DNA from: Quercus robur
Taxonomy: Eukaryota; Streptophyta; Magnoliopsida; Fagales; Fagaceae
Length of the DNA stretch: 64,000 nt
NCBI RefSeq assembly: GCF_932294415.1
Contig: NC_065535.1
Location: forward strand, 82,729,862-82,793,861
Direction of reading: 5' to 3'
This document shows positions 34,351 through 46,300 of the stretch, in pieces. Position 1 is the stretch's first letter. Each line of letters opens with the position of its first letter. The notes beneath the pieces were generated by a model that saw only the letters and a program-made list of their open reading frames with translations, was not told where the DNA came from and did no database searches. Both the position numbers and the translations under genes were made by a program.

Positions 34351-34894
34351 TCAGTTTTGTGTAGACTAGCAACTCATTAACTCTAATTTAGATTAACCAC
34401 AATTAAAGTTTAAATGAGTTGGTGAAATTAGATCCTAGGTTTATTCCACTTTGAATTATGACTTTTAGTGAACACTTCCCATTTCACTTTGAAATGAAGA
34501 AAATCAAATTCTATGTACCATACAGCTTAACCATATTTTTCTTCAACTCACCAAGGAAGAAGATTTATAAGCCATATTCTTCAATTAAATTTGTTAAACT
34601 TCATTGTGTATTGAATGTGGGAGACCATTGGTTAAAATTAAATTTGTTTAGATTGATAAGCCATTTATGTGTACCAAACACCATTTGTTAAAATTATTAG
34701 TGCATTGAACTTGTTACTCACTAGTTTGTAGATGTATAACCCTCCAATATTGGTTTAAAGCTGCCTCTCAGATATTTGAAAATACACTATATTGCTTGCT
34801 AGTGATCTTTGTTAGGATTCGTGAGAAACTAGCCCGACTATTCCAACTGCATCAACAATGTTTAGCCATGACATGCATTACACTTTTAGAAAGG

Positions 34895-35250
34895 GGGTAA
34901 ATAATTAATTGGTTATGCAAATTGTATCCTCTAAGTTTGATTAAAATTCATTTCAGTCCTTTAACTTTACTTTCATTTAATTGAATCCTCTAAGTTTCAA
35001 ATTTATTCAATTACGGTCCTTTGTCCAATTCCATTAAAATTTGTCATAAAGTATGCAATTAACTAATAAAAAAATTTGAAAAAAAAATTCTCACATAAAA
35101 AATCTTTGAAATATTTTTATTAACAAAATTGAACAGAAGACCTAAATTAAATAAATTTGAAACTTAAAAGGATTTAATTGAACAAAAGTAAAGTTAGAAG
35201 ACTGAAATTAATTTCAGTCAAACTTAGAGGGTGTAATTTACATTTTACTT
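34895..35250. mobile_element. Foldback MITE
   Basis: The arms are inverted: ATCCTCTAAGTTTGATT and CAGTCCTTTAACTTTACTTT on the left against AAAGTAAAGTTAGAAGACTG and AATTTCAGTCAAACTTAGAG on the right. Its layout is like the foldbacks at 28401, 48827 and 58386. Confidence 0.65.
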
Positions 35251-35614
35251 TACTCTACTCTACTCTCCTCCACTCCCTCTCCTCAATCCAAGTGGACCCT
35301 AAACTCTACTTTTAGATGTTGTGAGGGGCCATCTTGTAGATAGGGAACAACTCTAGTATAAGAGTTGTAATCTTCACTTAGTTCAATACCATATATGCAA
35401 CTTAATATATAATATATAGAAATATAATAAATATTTTTTTAATATATTATTTTATTTTTTCTTTCGAAATAGTTTTTAAAAATTTATTTTTCATCTCATT
35501 TATCTTATTAAATATTTCTTTCAACTCATCCTTGGAGTAAGGTTTGAATGGGTTACAAATTTGTATCAGCATGCTCAATTAACAACTACTAGAAGTCATT
35601 TTACGTAAAACTCT
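35251..35614. other. AT-rich spacer, nothing recognised
   Basis: A few CTCTA repeats (about 35250-35275) and then AT-rich DNA. No supported feature. Confidence 0.4.
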
Positions 35615-36215
35615 TAGGGGTGTTCACCAAACTGCAAAAACTGCACAAACCATAAAAATTACACCAAAATCGCTTGCAAAATGGCATAACTGTACCGCAC
35701 TGCAAGTAACAGTACACCACACTGCATGATGCAGTGCAATTTGTGGTTTTATAATAAGAAAACTGTACTGCATTGCACCCTGATATATTAATATATTTTT
35801 TAATATTAAATATATTATTAATAGTTTAATAACCCTAGTTTTCAAAAAAAAAAAAAAATTAATAACCCTAACAAGTGTTGATTTGGAAAGATATCCCAAA
35901 ATAAAGAAAAATTAACTCAATAGTTTAAAACTTGGCCCAAAACAAAGGGAAAAAATCAATTTTGGGCTGGGTAGGATAAATCCAAAATTTGAAAAATATA
36001 CCGACTTCAAACCGCATTATAGATGCTACACCGCATATGTGATCGCAAAAATGAAGTGTGGTGCGATTATGGTTTTGGCTAAACTCTAAACCGCACCGCA
36101 CCTCACCGCACAAGTGAATGTAAAAATGAAGTGCGGCGCTATTATAATTTTGACTAAATCGCATCACAAAGCGTGTTGCTAAGAATAGCCCAAAATCGCA
36201 CCACGAACACCCCTA
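35615..36215. mobile_element. Non-autonomous hAT element rich in CCGCACCGCA motifs
   Basis: The ends are TAGGGGTGTTC and, inverted, TAGGGGTGTTCG. Subterminal motifs of the type AAACCGCACCGCAC and ACTGCAC recur, as in a common plant hAT family. A clean 8-bp duplication is not visible, so flanks may have mutated. There is no transposase; open frames inside are repeat translations. Confidence 0.6.
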
Positions 36216-36674
36216 AAATCACCCATCAAAAAATGAAAATGCCGATGAGCATTTGGTAAGGTTTGGTAATTTTCCAGATAGAGTATTAATTCCATCATGA
36301 TGGTTGTTCCTAAGAGAATCAATAAGTCTAGATCCATAACATATTTTACTATTTTTATTTTTATAATTACTAAGTTATAAGTTGTAACTGAAGTATAATA
36401 AAGGTAATGTCAATAAGGGACTCGTGTGAATTTTTTTTTTTTTTAGAGAGTTTCAACCCATAACATCCGTTCCATGTGAAAGTGATATTGCAATAATCAC
36501 AATCTTGTACCTCATATGTGAAAAAGCTGTGAAATTCAAAGTGTTTATAATTTTAATTGTTGTAAGAAAATTACCTCCACCACCATTTGTGATCTTGCTT
36601 GCCCATAGACTTTAAAATTGCACAAGCTTGCATATAATTAACCTTATTTATTTATGAAAGTAGAAATTTTGAAA

Positions 36675-36940
36675 GGCAAATTATATTTTTCTATCCTAAA
36701 TTATCATCTCGAATACACCTGACCTTTTAAACTATTGAAATGCATAATTAACCCTAATTTTAAAAATGCATTACACTTAACTCCATATAATTTGTTTTGT
36801 GATTCATTTTGACAGAATTTGGTCTTTCAATGAAAAACTCCATCAAATTTAACACTAAAATAGATATTCAAGAAAACATTGAAACAAAATTATAATTTTT
36901 GGTCGCGATGATAATTTAGAATAAGAAAATGTAATTTGCC
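36675..36940. mobile_element. Foldback MITE
   Basis: The left end GGCAAATTATATTTTTCTAT and the right end TAAGAAAATGTAATTTGCC are inverted copies, and CCTAAATTATCATC pairs with GATGATAATTTAGA. Confidence 0.6.
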
Positions 36941-37163
36941 CAAATTTAAACTTGATAGGACGAGATGAACACGCGCCTTGCAAGCGCTCATTTAAAAAAA
37001 AAAAAAAAGGGTTCAGTCTTCAGACTTTTTTTTTTTTGACTGAGAGTCATCAGACTTAAAAATAATATAAACTCGCACCTTTTTATTTTGAGAAAAACAT
37101 TTTCATTTTTCACTAATTTGAAATTTCTCAGGGCTTATGTAGGGTTTACTGAAACTTTCTCAC

Positions 37164-37164
<1 letters not shown>

Positions 37165-37196
<32 letters not shown>
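37165..37196 (+). repeat. CT microsatellite in the NUP205 leader
   Basis: A run of CT dinucleotides lies about 160 bp before the start codon, in the presumed 5' UTR. A weak TATA-like AATATAAAC is at about 37064. Such pyrimidine tracts are common in plant leaders, and the GT14 gene here has one too. Confidence 0.6.
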
Positions 37197-37198
<2 letters not shown>

Positions 37199-37357
37199 AT
37201 TTTCTCGTCTTCAACCTATTTCCCGCCCTTTCGCCCCCCCAAAATTTCCATTCTGCACAATTCCAATACACTTCTCCACACTTGTCTCTTTCTCTCTCCT
37301 AGGGTTTCGACCTTTTCTCACACTACTACTCCTACTCCTACTACTACCACCACCACA

Positions 37358-40300
37358 ATGGTCACGCCGAAGCAACTCCTATCCACAATCGAATCGGCCC
37401 TCCTCGGCCCTTCGCCTCCGACTCCCGCTCAGCGCATCGAGCTCATGCACGCCATTCGCAACTCCGTCTCCTCCCTCCAATCCCTCCTCTCATTCCCGGT
37501 AACCCTTTCAGCATAATTGAATTTGGTTATTTTGCCATTTCTGCCTTTCTTTACTGTTACTCTGATTCTTTGTGAAAATTGAAATGTAATCGCAGCTTAT
37601 TTAGTTACTGGTGTTGCTCTTCTGATTCATTATTTGGTTGTTGTTAATTTTGTTGTTGTTGTTGTAAGCCTCCGAAACCCTCGGACCGGGCACAAGTGCA
37701 GTTAAGGGAAGTTAGGCTTCCGGATTCGCCGCCCATTTCGCTCGATGATCAGGATGTCCGTATTGTAAGTTTGTCTCCTACTCAGTTCCATTGTGAAAAT
37801 GTAGGGAAGGAAAAATTACCTCTGGATTTTGGTGCGATTTTCGTGTTCAGTACATGTTTTAGCGAGAATACTTGTAGTATGACCGATTAATGAATTGTTT
37901 TATTTTCCTATATTCATGGAAGTTTTGATTAGCAGTTTCAATCGTTTATGCATTGTACCAGTTATGAACTTTTATATTTTTTATGGAAGGAGTAATGATT
38001 ATGGTCCTACAATGCAGTTTTTTTATTTTATTTAAATTTTTTTTTATCACATAATTTCTATATTTATTTTTGATATTGTGATGGATTACAGGCTCTGAAA
38101 TTGAGTGATGACCTTCATCTCAATGAAATAGATTGTGTACGTTTGCTTGTTTCAGCGAATCAAGAGGTGAATTTGGGCTTTCATTTTTTTGTATACACTT
38201 TTCGTTTTTGGCACTACTGTCTCATATCTGTTTTATTGCTTGATTTTTCTTGATAAGTTTTATATTGTTTTTTGTTTCTAGTGGAGTTTAATGGGACGAG
38301 ACCCATCGGAGATTTTGCGCCTTGCAGCAGGACTTTATTATACTGAGAGAAGAGATCTTATAACAGCCCTCTATACGCTATTTAGGGTATGTGTTTGCCT
38401 TGTCCATCCCATTCTCTTAGCGCCTTTGGTTGTAAGTTGGCCTTTGTTCTTTCTAATGAATTCTTTAACTGTTGCTGCAGGCTGTTGTGCTGGATCAGGG
38501 TCTTGACACTGATATAGTATCAGATGTTCAGAAATATCTAGAAGATCTTATCAATTCTGGGCTCAGACAGCGCTTAATTTCTCTTATAAAGGTTTGAACC
38601 TTAACAATGTTTTCTTTCACCTCATGCCTACTCAAATGTGTAGTTATGCCTTTCAATGCAAGCATGTTCCCTTAGTATTGTTAGTGTTTTAGTCTTAGTT
38701 CAGTCAATTGAAATAAGATTTAATGATCAGAGCATAATTCTTGTAATTCTAGAGAGATGTTGATTATGCTTTTTGGCAGTTAATTTAATCTGACCTGTTT
38801 TCTTGATTTTCTTACGGACTTGTTCCAATGACTTTTTTGATAAATAACGTAAGAATATTATTAATAATAAAAATATTGCCAAACCGAGTACATTGGGGAT
38901 GTACTATGGGGGCACAAGTCAGGAAACAAAAGAACAACGGTCAAGAAACAAAGAAAAGGAAGAACAAGAAAAATGAGAAAAAACCACACTCCATTCAAAG
39001 AGAGTGTGTAGGAAAAAAGACTTAAGCTCCAATAAAGAGCGTTCACAACCCTCAAAACTTCTATCATTCCTTTCACGCCAAATGCACCAAATCAAGCAAT
39101 GAGGCACCATTCTCCAAACATCAATATGGCGATGTCGCACAAACTTTCCTTGCCAAGCCTCAAACAACTCAAGAACAGTATGAGGCATAACCCATTGAAT
39201 ACCAAACAAGCAGAAAACCATGGACCACAACTCCCAAGCTATGGAGCAATGAAGTAGAAGATGATCCACCGACTCCCCACTTCTCTTACACATATAACAC
39301 TAGTCAAGCACCATCACTCGTCTTTTACGAAGGTTATCTGTTGTTAAGATCTTACCCAAGGAAGCAGACCAAGAAAAAAACACCACCCTTGGGGGAACCT
39401 TTGATTGCCATATCATTCTCCATGGAAAAGAAACAAAAGTAGGAGGGTAGAATGAGTTATAATAACCTCTAACCTCAAAACCTCTATTCCTTGCAGGTTT
39501 CCAATAAACCTTATCAGGACCAAACCCCCGCACCGTCGAAGAATAGACCAATTCCATAAACCGGTCAAAGGCTTCTTCTTCCTAATCTTGTGGTGGACGA
39601 CGAAATTGCACATTCCAGTGAAACCTCCCAGCAGACCAACCCATAACTTCAGCCACCGAAGAATCCTTTGACCTACTAAGACGATAAAGCTCTGGAAATG
39701 CCTCTTGGAAAGTTCCATCCCCACACCACACATGCTTCCAAAATTTCACTCTAGTACCATCCCCCACATCATAAACAAGGAATTTAGAGAAGTTCAACCA
39801 GCCACTTCTAATGTATCTCTACAGGCTGACTCCATAAGGACTTGTCACCTTTTTCGTACACCATCCACCCCAAATATTCCCATATTTTGCCTCTATAACC
39901 CTCCTCCATAAAGCATCAGTCTCCATGCCATACCTCCACAACCATTTACCTAGCAAGGCAGAATTAAAGTTCCCCAACCGTCGTATACCCAACCCCCCCA
40001 ACTGCAAAGGCCTACAAACCTTGGCCCAATTAACTAAATGTATTTTAGGTTCACCACCAATCCCATTCCACAGAAAGTCTCTCTGTAATTTCTCCATACG
40101 CTTTGCCACCTTCCCTGGTAAAGGAAGAAGGGAAAAAAAGTATGTAGGTAAAGACAAGAGTGAGCTTTTAATGAGAGTCACCTTACCCTCTCTAGATAAA
40201 TACATTCTCTTCCAACCTGCTAATCTCCTCTCCATTCTCTCTAGGATAGGATTCCAAATAGATAAATCCTTAAATTTGGCACCTAAAGGAAGACCCAAAT

Positions 40301-43300
40301 ATTTCAAGGGCAAAGAAGACTGCCCACACCCCAACAGACCCACCAAATCCTCCAAATTGTGTACCCCACCAACAGGAACCAGCTCAGACTTCCCCAAATT
40401 AATATGAAGCCTTGAGACCTCCTCAAATTTAGCAAGTATCGCCCTCAAATTAGCAATCTGAGAAGGTTTAGCATCACAAAAAATCAGAGTGTCATCTGCA
40501 AATAAAAGGTGAGACACCATCACTGATGAACCAGCCGTACTACCCACAGAAAAACCTGAGAATTGCCCAGCGGAGGCAGCCACATCCAACATACAGCTTA
40601 GTGCCTCCATCACAATATCAAACAACAACGGAGATAAAGGATCCCCTTGCCGAAGCCCTCTAGAGCTACCAAAGAAATCAGATGGGCTACCATTGATCAG
40701 AATAGAAAACTTTATAGTTGAAATGCAATACCATATCCATTTTCTCAATTTCTCAGAGAAACCACAACGCTGCAGCATATACATTAAAAAATCCCAGCAC
40801 ACATGATCATATGCCTTTTCCACATCCAATTTACATAACACACCTGGAACTCCTGACTTCAATCTACTATCAATACATTCAGAAGCAATCAGGACGGAAT
40901 CCAAAATCTGTTTACCCCTCACAAAAGCATTTTGTGAATTCGAAATAAGCCCATGCACCACCCTACGAAGGCGATTAGCCAACACCTTAGAGATAATCTT
41001 ATAAATCCCGCCAACTAAGCTAATGGGCCGAAAGTCCTTGACCTCCACAGCATCCACTTTCTTAGGAATACGGGCAAGGAAGGAGGCATTAAGACTCTTC
41101 TTAAACACCGCCTAAGTATGGAAGTTGTGGAACACAGCCATAATTTCTGTTTTCAAAATGCCCCAACAAGACTGGAAGAATGCCATTGAAAAGCCATCTG
41201 GACCAGGTGCCTTGTCACCATTGAAACCATTAATCACCTCAACTACCTCTTCTTCCTCAAAAGGCCTATCTAGCCAACTTGCATCTTCCACCGAGATACT
41301 AGCAAACTCCACATCATCTAATATAGGTCTATTAGCCACATTCTCCAAATAAAGCTGCTTATAAAACTGAGAGATACAGTTTGCTATGGCAGCCGGGTCT
41401 GAAGACAATACCCCATCCACCATAAGCCTCTCAATAGAATTAACCCTCCTATGAGAGTTAGCTATGCGATGAAAAAATTTAGTGTTCCTGTCACCTTCCT
41501 TAACACAAAGAATTCTAGATTTTTGCGTTCAACTTATTTCTTCCAACAGAGTAGCTTGTTCTAACTCATCACGGATTCTACCCATTTCTACCCTTTCCTC
41601 TACTGATAAACCCCGACTCTCCTCCATATTCTCAAAAACACTTAGGTCCTTCCACAATTTTTTAATCCGAACTTCAACATGACCAAACACCTCCACATTC
41701 CATCTTTTCAAATCATTTTTTAAGAGCTTCGATTTATTGGCCAGAATGAAACTCGGTGCACCATGAACCTGATAGGAATCCCACCAAGACCGAACCCTAT
41801 CCACAAAACCTTCATCCTTGAGCCACATATTCTCAAATCTAAACGGCATACTCCCTCTCTGGAAGGATCCACCCTCAAGGACAATTGGAAAATGATCCAA
41901 GCACAACCTAGACATCCGTCTTTGAGAAACTGTTGGAAACCTATCCTCCCAATCTGCAGAAAACAAGAATCTATCCAGCCTAGCCTTCGAGACAACTTCT
42001 CTAGAATTTGACCAAGTAAAAGAACCCCCTTGCAATGGCAAGTCAATGAGACCCTGTTCCGAAATAAAATTGGAGAACTCCTGCATAGCAGTAGTGAAAG
42101 AATTAGACCCCAATCGTTCGGAAGGGAACCTAACCACATTGAAGTCCCCACCCACACACCATAGGACACTCCACTAGCTATTCAAGCCACAAAGTTCCTC
42201 CCATAAAAACTTCCTGTCTCTGTGTAAATTAGGACCGTAAACACTAGAAAACGCCCAAACAAACTGATTTGACACATTTGTAAACTTACAAGAAACCGAA
42301 AATCTCCCCACTGCTTCCTCCATTTTATTCACAACTCGAGTATCCCACATCACTAACACCCCACCAGAAGCTCCACAAGAACCTAAATAAGACCAATCAA
42401 CATGTTGTCCACCCCACAAGTTACGAATCACCGCTCTATTAATCAACCCCATTTTGGTTTCTTGAAGACAAACCACATTTGGCCCCCACTTTCTAATCAA
42501 GTTTCTAACCCTGAGCCTTTTATCCTGCTCATTCAACCCTCTTACATTCCAAGAAATAATCTTCACATTCATTGATAAGACACTAGAGCCCGCTCAGAAC
42601 TTACACTCCTTGCTTTATTTAGATCATACTCAACCTTCAAAGATGTCAACAGATTCTTCAACTCCCGTTGCCCTTTCTGGCCTGACTTGACCAACTTCGT
42701 TTGATCACCCACCTCACGTTTCTTTTTATCTTTCTTTTTGGTCTCAATGGCTAATAACAAACCAGTAATCTGCTCCTCAAAACCTTCCAATGAAGTGTCC
42801 ACAGATTTCTTGAAAGCCTTTATCCTATTGGTTACCAACTGTGATAGTTGGCAACTATCCACACTCTCCTTACACCCAATCTCTTGCACTTGACTAGACT
42901 CCAACTCCGTCGGACCTTCCGTGGCCAAAGGTAACACAACTAATGGCTCATCACCATCCTCACACAACTTCAGCGTTTCACCAACTTCCCACAACTCACT
43001 CTCTGACCCTGGAAAATACTCTACTAGCCCCGCACACTCATCTGCCCAACTAACCCTCTGCCCTTCATAAGTACAAGTCATTACCTGGTACACAATGTCC
43101 CTCCAAACTTGAGCTGACTGACATACTATCTGGAGAACGATACAGAGACAATGGGAGCACTAGTTGCCTGCCATCATGTAATTGTAAAATCCAGTCTCTG
43201 GAATTACCCCAAGACTTATCTAAGTCTCCCACCAAATCCTTTATAGTTGGGCCAGATAATTGAGCTCCCTCAAAAACAAAATTACCCGGACCTTCCAAAC

Positions 43301-46300
43301 CCACAAAATCCTCCTCCCCAACCACCGATGCCTCTGGAATATCCAAAGAAACTTTCGCCGGTACTATCGGATTCGTTGCCGGTTCCGATATCATGTCCGA
43401 TGGCCCAACCGGCACTAGTTCTGACCCACCCAGCTCTTTGATCGGCGAGGTTATAACGTGGGAGGCTTGAACCACCACCGCTGGTCCAGTCGACACAGTG
43501 GGTGCCTGAGCTAGAGGGATCGTGATGTCCTCTTCTCCCTTGCCCGCCACTTCCGTCACTGCTAAGGATGGATTCATGGCCACCGATACCCACAACGGCG
43601 TCGCATGTTGCTCCGATACGGTGGGTGTGGTCCTTGAGCTCTCAACTTCCTTCGTGGCACTCCTACCTGAGCTCGGCATACTTAATCCAGTCTGATGTGA
43701 AGCCTCCAGAGCCTTAAGTCCAGAAGTTGAACTCTCGCCAGCCTCAAAAGATAGTGGGCTTGACAGACCCAGGCCCAAAGTGAGTTCTTTTTTGCCCAAC
43801 AAGGCTTGGGCATTCTATTTGGCTGAGCCCAGACCCACACTAATATTATGGGAAGTCTTACTCACCCATTTTCCAGCCTGTTTAACACCTTTAACACCAT
43901 CCCAAGATACCCGCCTCTTTCCAAATTCATTCACATTCACAGTCAAACCTCTCCCTAGCCAACGTCCCTTCCTCTTATCACATAACTTTCCAAACTCAAA
44001 CATATTTGAATTCAAATTGGGCTTCAAGGAAATATTGCATTTATTACCTTCCGGGATTTTCTCCTCAAAATTATTCTTACCGTTAATACCATCTTTCCAT
44101 CCCTCACCACCACCCACGGCTGACTGGGAACAACTACCAGCCTGAGTTCCAGAAACTGCTACCTGTGTGCAAGAATAATCACTTGGAAACTCCACCAAAT
44201 TCATCACAGTACCAGCCTGAACTTTTTCTTTGCGGAGGGGATGCTGAACCTGCTTCAACCTTGCCTGTACTGGAACTTTGACAGCCTCCACATAAGACCT
44301 GGCAGGTTGATATTTTGGGATTTGCTTAAACCTGAACGGTACAAATTTCGATCCACCCAACGCATATTGAGAAGGTTCCAGTAGCCTCTTAATTCAATCC
44401 CAAAGGTTCTCCATCCTTGTTGTAATTTTCCGGCAGGAATAAAAATAGTTCGCCGCAGCCCACCTACCTTAAGCTCTGTCACTGATAAGTACTGCCCATA
44501 CGAGTTGAACCCCCGCTGCATCGTGTAAGCAATATCCCCTTCCCTGAACGTAAAGAATTGTTTAGGACTAACCCCACTCACGGTGTGTTCCAGATTCCAC
44601 ATTGTCCAAAGAGCTGCACTCTTGCCCATAAACACTGATTGCATGTAGTATTTACCCCGTTCAAGATCTTAAGGGAGAAAAAATTCCCACCTTCCTCAAT
44701 CACCAACTGGAACAGCTTAGATTCAATAAAGAAACTACGAAATCCCCCCATACTGTCCCTAGGAAATAAAACTATAACAGGATTTGTGGCTAATTCGAGG
44801 TAGCCGGGCCTCCTCTCAACTCAGAGAGAGAGAGAGAGCATTGGTGGAATGGAAAGTTTGTTCCAATGACTTATATTATAAGATATAATTCCTTTTACTT
44901 TGACTACTAACCTTGTGTATATGAGAAATGTACTACTTACCAATTTATGTGTGTACAACCTTTTATTAATTTATTTTGATAATCAAGCAGAGATTTTATT
45001 ATCAAAGAAAACACAGTACAAAAATCACAGAGTACAGAACCTCAGGGAGGAACACCCAAAACAAGAACCAGAAATAAGGCTCCCTAAGCAATCTCCCTGT
45101 AGCAGCTCAAAAAAAATGAAAAGAACAGAAGAATCACAGATTTCTCAGAGAGAAGATAAATATTAGTTTTATTGTTCTTCTACTGCAGCCAGGGTCCTTG
45201 TTGCTTGGTTCCAGAGGTTGTGTACCCTAGGAATTGTACTGGATTTTTTTTTTTTTTTTTTTTTTTGGGGGGGGGGGGGGGGTGGGGGTGTGTGAGAATT
45301 CGTAATGCCTTCTAGGTTACAACCTAGTTGGGTTAACTTAATGTTATCTAGGAGACCCCGTCCAACTAGAGACTAATTGATGTAGGAGTCTAATGCCTTA
45401 CAAGGGTGACGATGATGTGGCATGAGAGGCTGACCTAGCACATGGCCATTCAAGCCAAAGGGTCCATTAAACATGGGCCATATTTGTTATCCATATGTAC
45501 CAAGTTTGTTGTAGTACTTGAAAATTGGAGGGAAAATTAGATAGAGGCACATGCACATGCTAGATTTAATAATGCTCATGGCTTCTACTTCTAACAAATT
45601 CCTAAAATGAATCAAAATATTTGTGCCACTTTATGTTCCACCAATAAAAACTTGCCTCATGTTTCCTTATTTAATTAAATCCTCCTATTATACCTTTTTT
45701 TTTTTATTTTTTTATTTTTTTTTTAAATTTAGTTTCCCAAAATAAATTAATAAACCAAACACACCACCACCACCAACCTTGGTCAGCGCTAGCCACCGCT
45801 GTGCTTGACGTCACTGGCCAAGGCAACCACTGTCGCACTTGACATCACTGGTCACGGCAACCAACGTTGCCAGATCTACACCACCTCTGGACATCCAAGC
45901 AAATCCCACCACCACTCTCAATCCCACCAACCACCATCACTCCACCACCAAAAAAACTCAATAAATTTGGAACCACCATCACACAGAGGTTGTTTGCAAA
46001 TGATATTATGAATTCTGTTTTTTATTAATTATAATCCCCCTTTATTGGAGCAATTTTAGTCATTTAAATGGCTTAACAGCCACTTGCGAAAGTTATGTTC
46101 AAAGAATTGACCTCCTCAAGCAAATTGGTCTTGAACTAAGTAAATGGGTTTCCTCAAGCAAACTTGAACAAACTTGCTTGAATGTGTGTCAATCTATTTA
46201 AACCCAACTAATGAATTATTAACCATCTCGTAGAAGGTAAAAGAAACCAATAATTGATGGTGGTTTTGGATTTGTTGGGTTTTTTTTGGTGGAGTGATGG

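Larger units (their letters stand above)
38835..44857 (-). mobile_element. Nearly full-length L1-type LINE in NUP205 intron 5, antisense
   Basis: A 6,023-bp element with an exact 15-bp target duplication. On the minus strand it has a short leader with a CT run, ORF1, ORF2 and a 3' UTR ending in an A-rich tail at the low-coordinate side. It lies antisense to NUP205 and is removed with intron 5. Its 3' part is homologous to the fragments at 47055 and 53170, so the family has been active repeatedly near here. Confidence 0.9.

Noticed and set aside
36425-36520. SINE on the minus strand next to a T-run
   Set aside because: Only a weak B-box-like GGGTTGAAAC was seen; no A-box or target duplication.
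37088-37357. In-frame ATG upstream of the NUP205 start that would add 90 residues
   Set aside because: The extension is a Ser/Leu repeat from the CT microsatellite followed by proline- and threonine-rich text; family proteins begin at the MVTPKQLL-type start at 37358.
45805-46011. Thr/His/Ser-rich frame in NUP205 intron 5
   Set aside because: It is a reading of the CACCACC-rich arm of the foldback element, with the inverse copy at 46260-46410.
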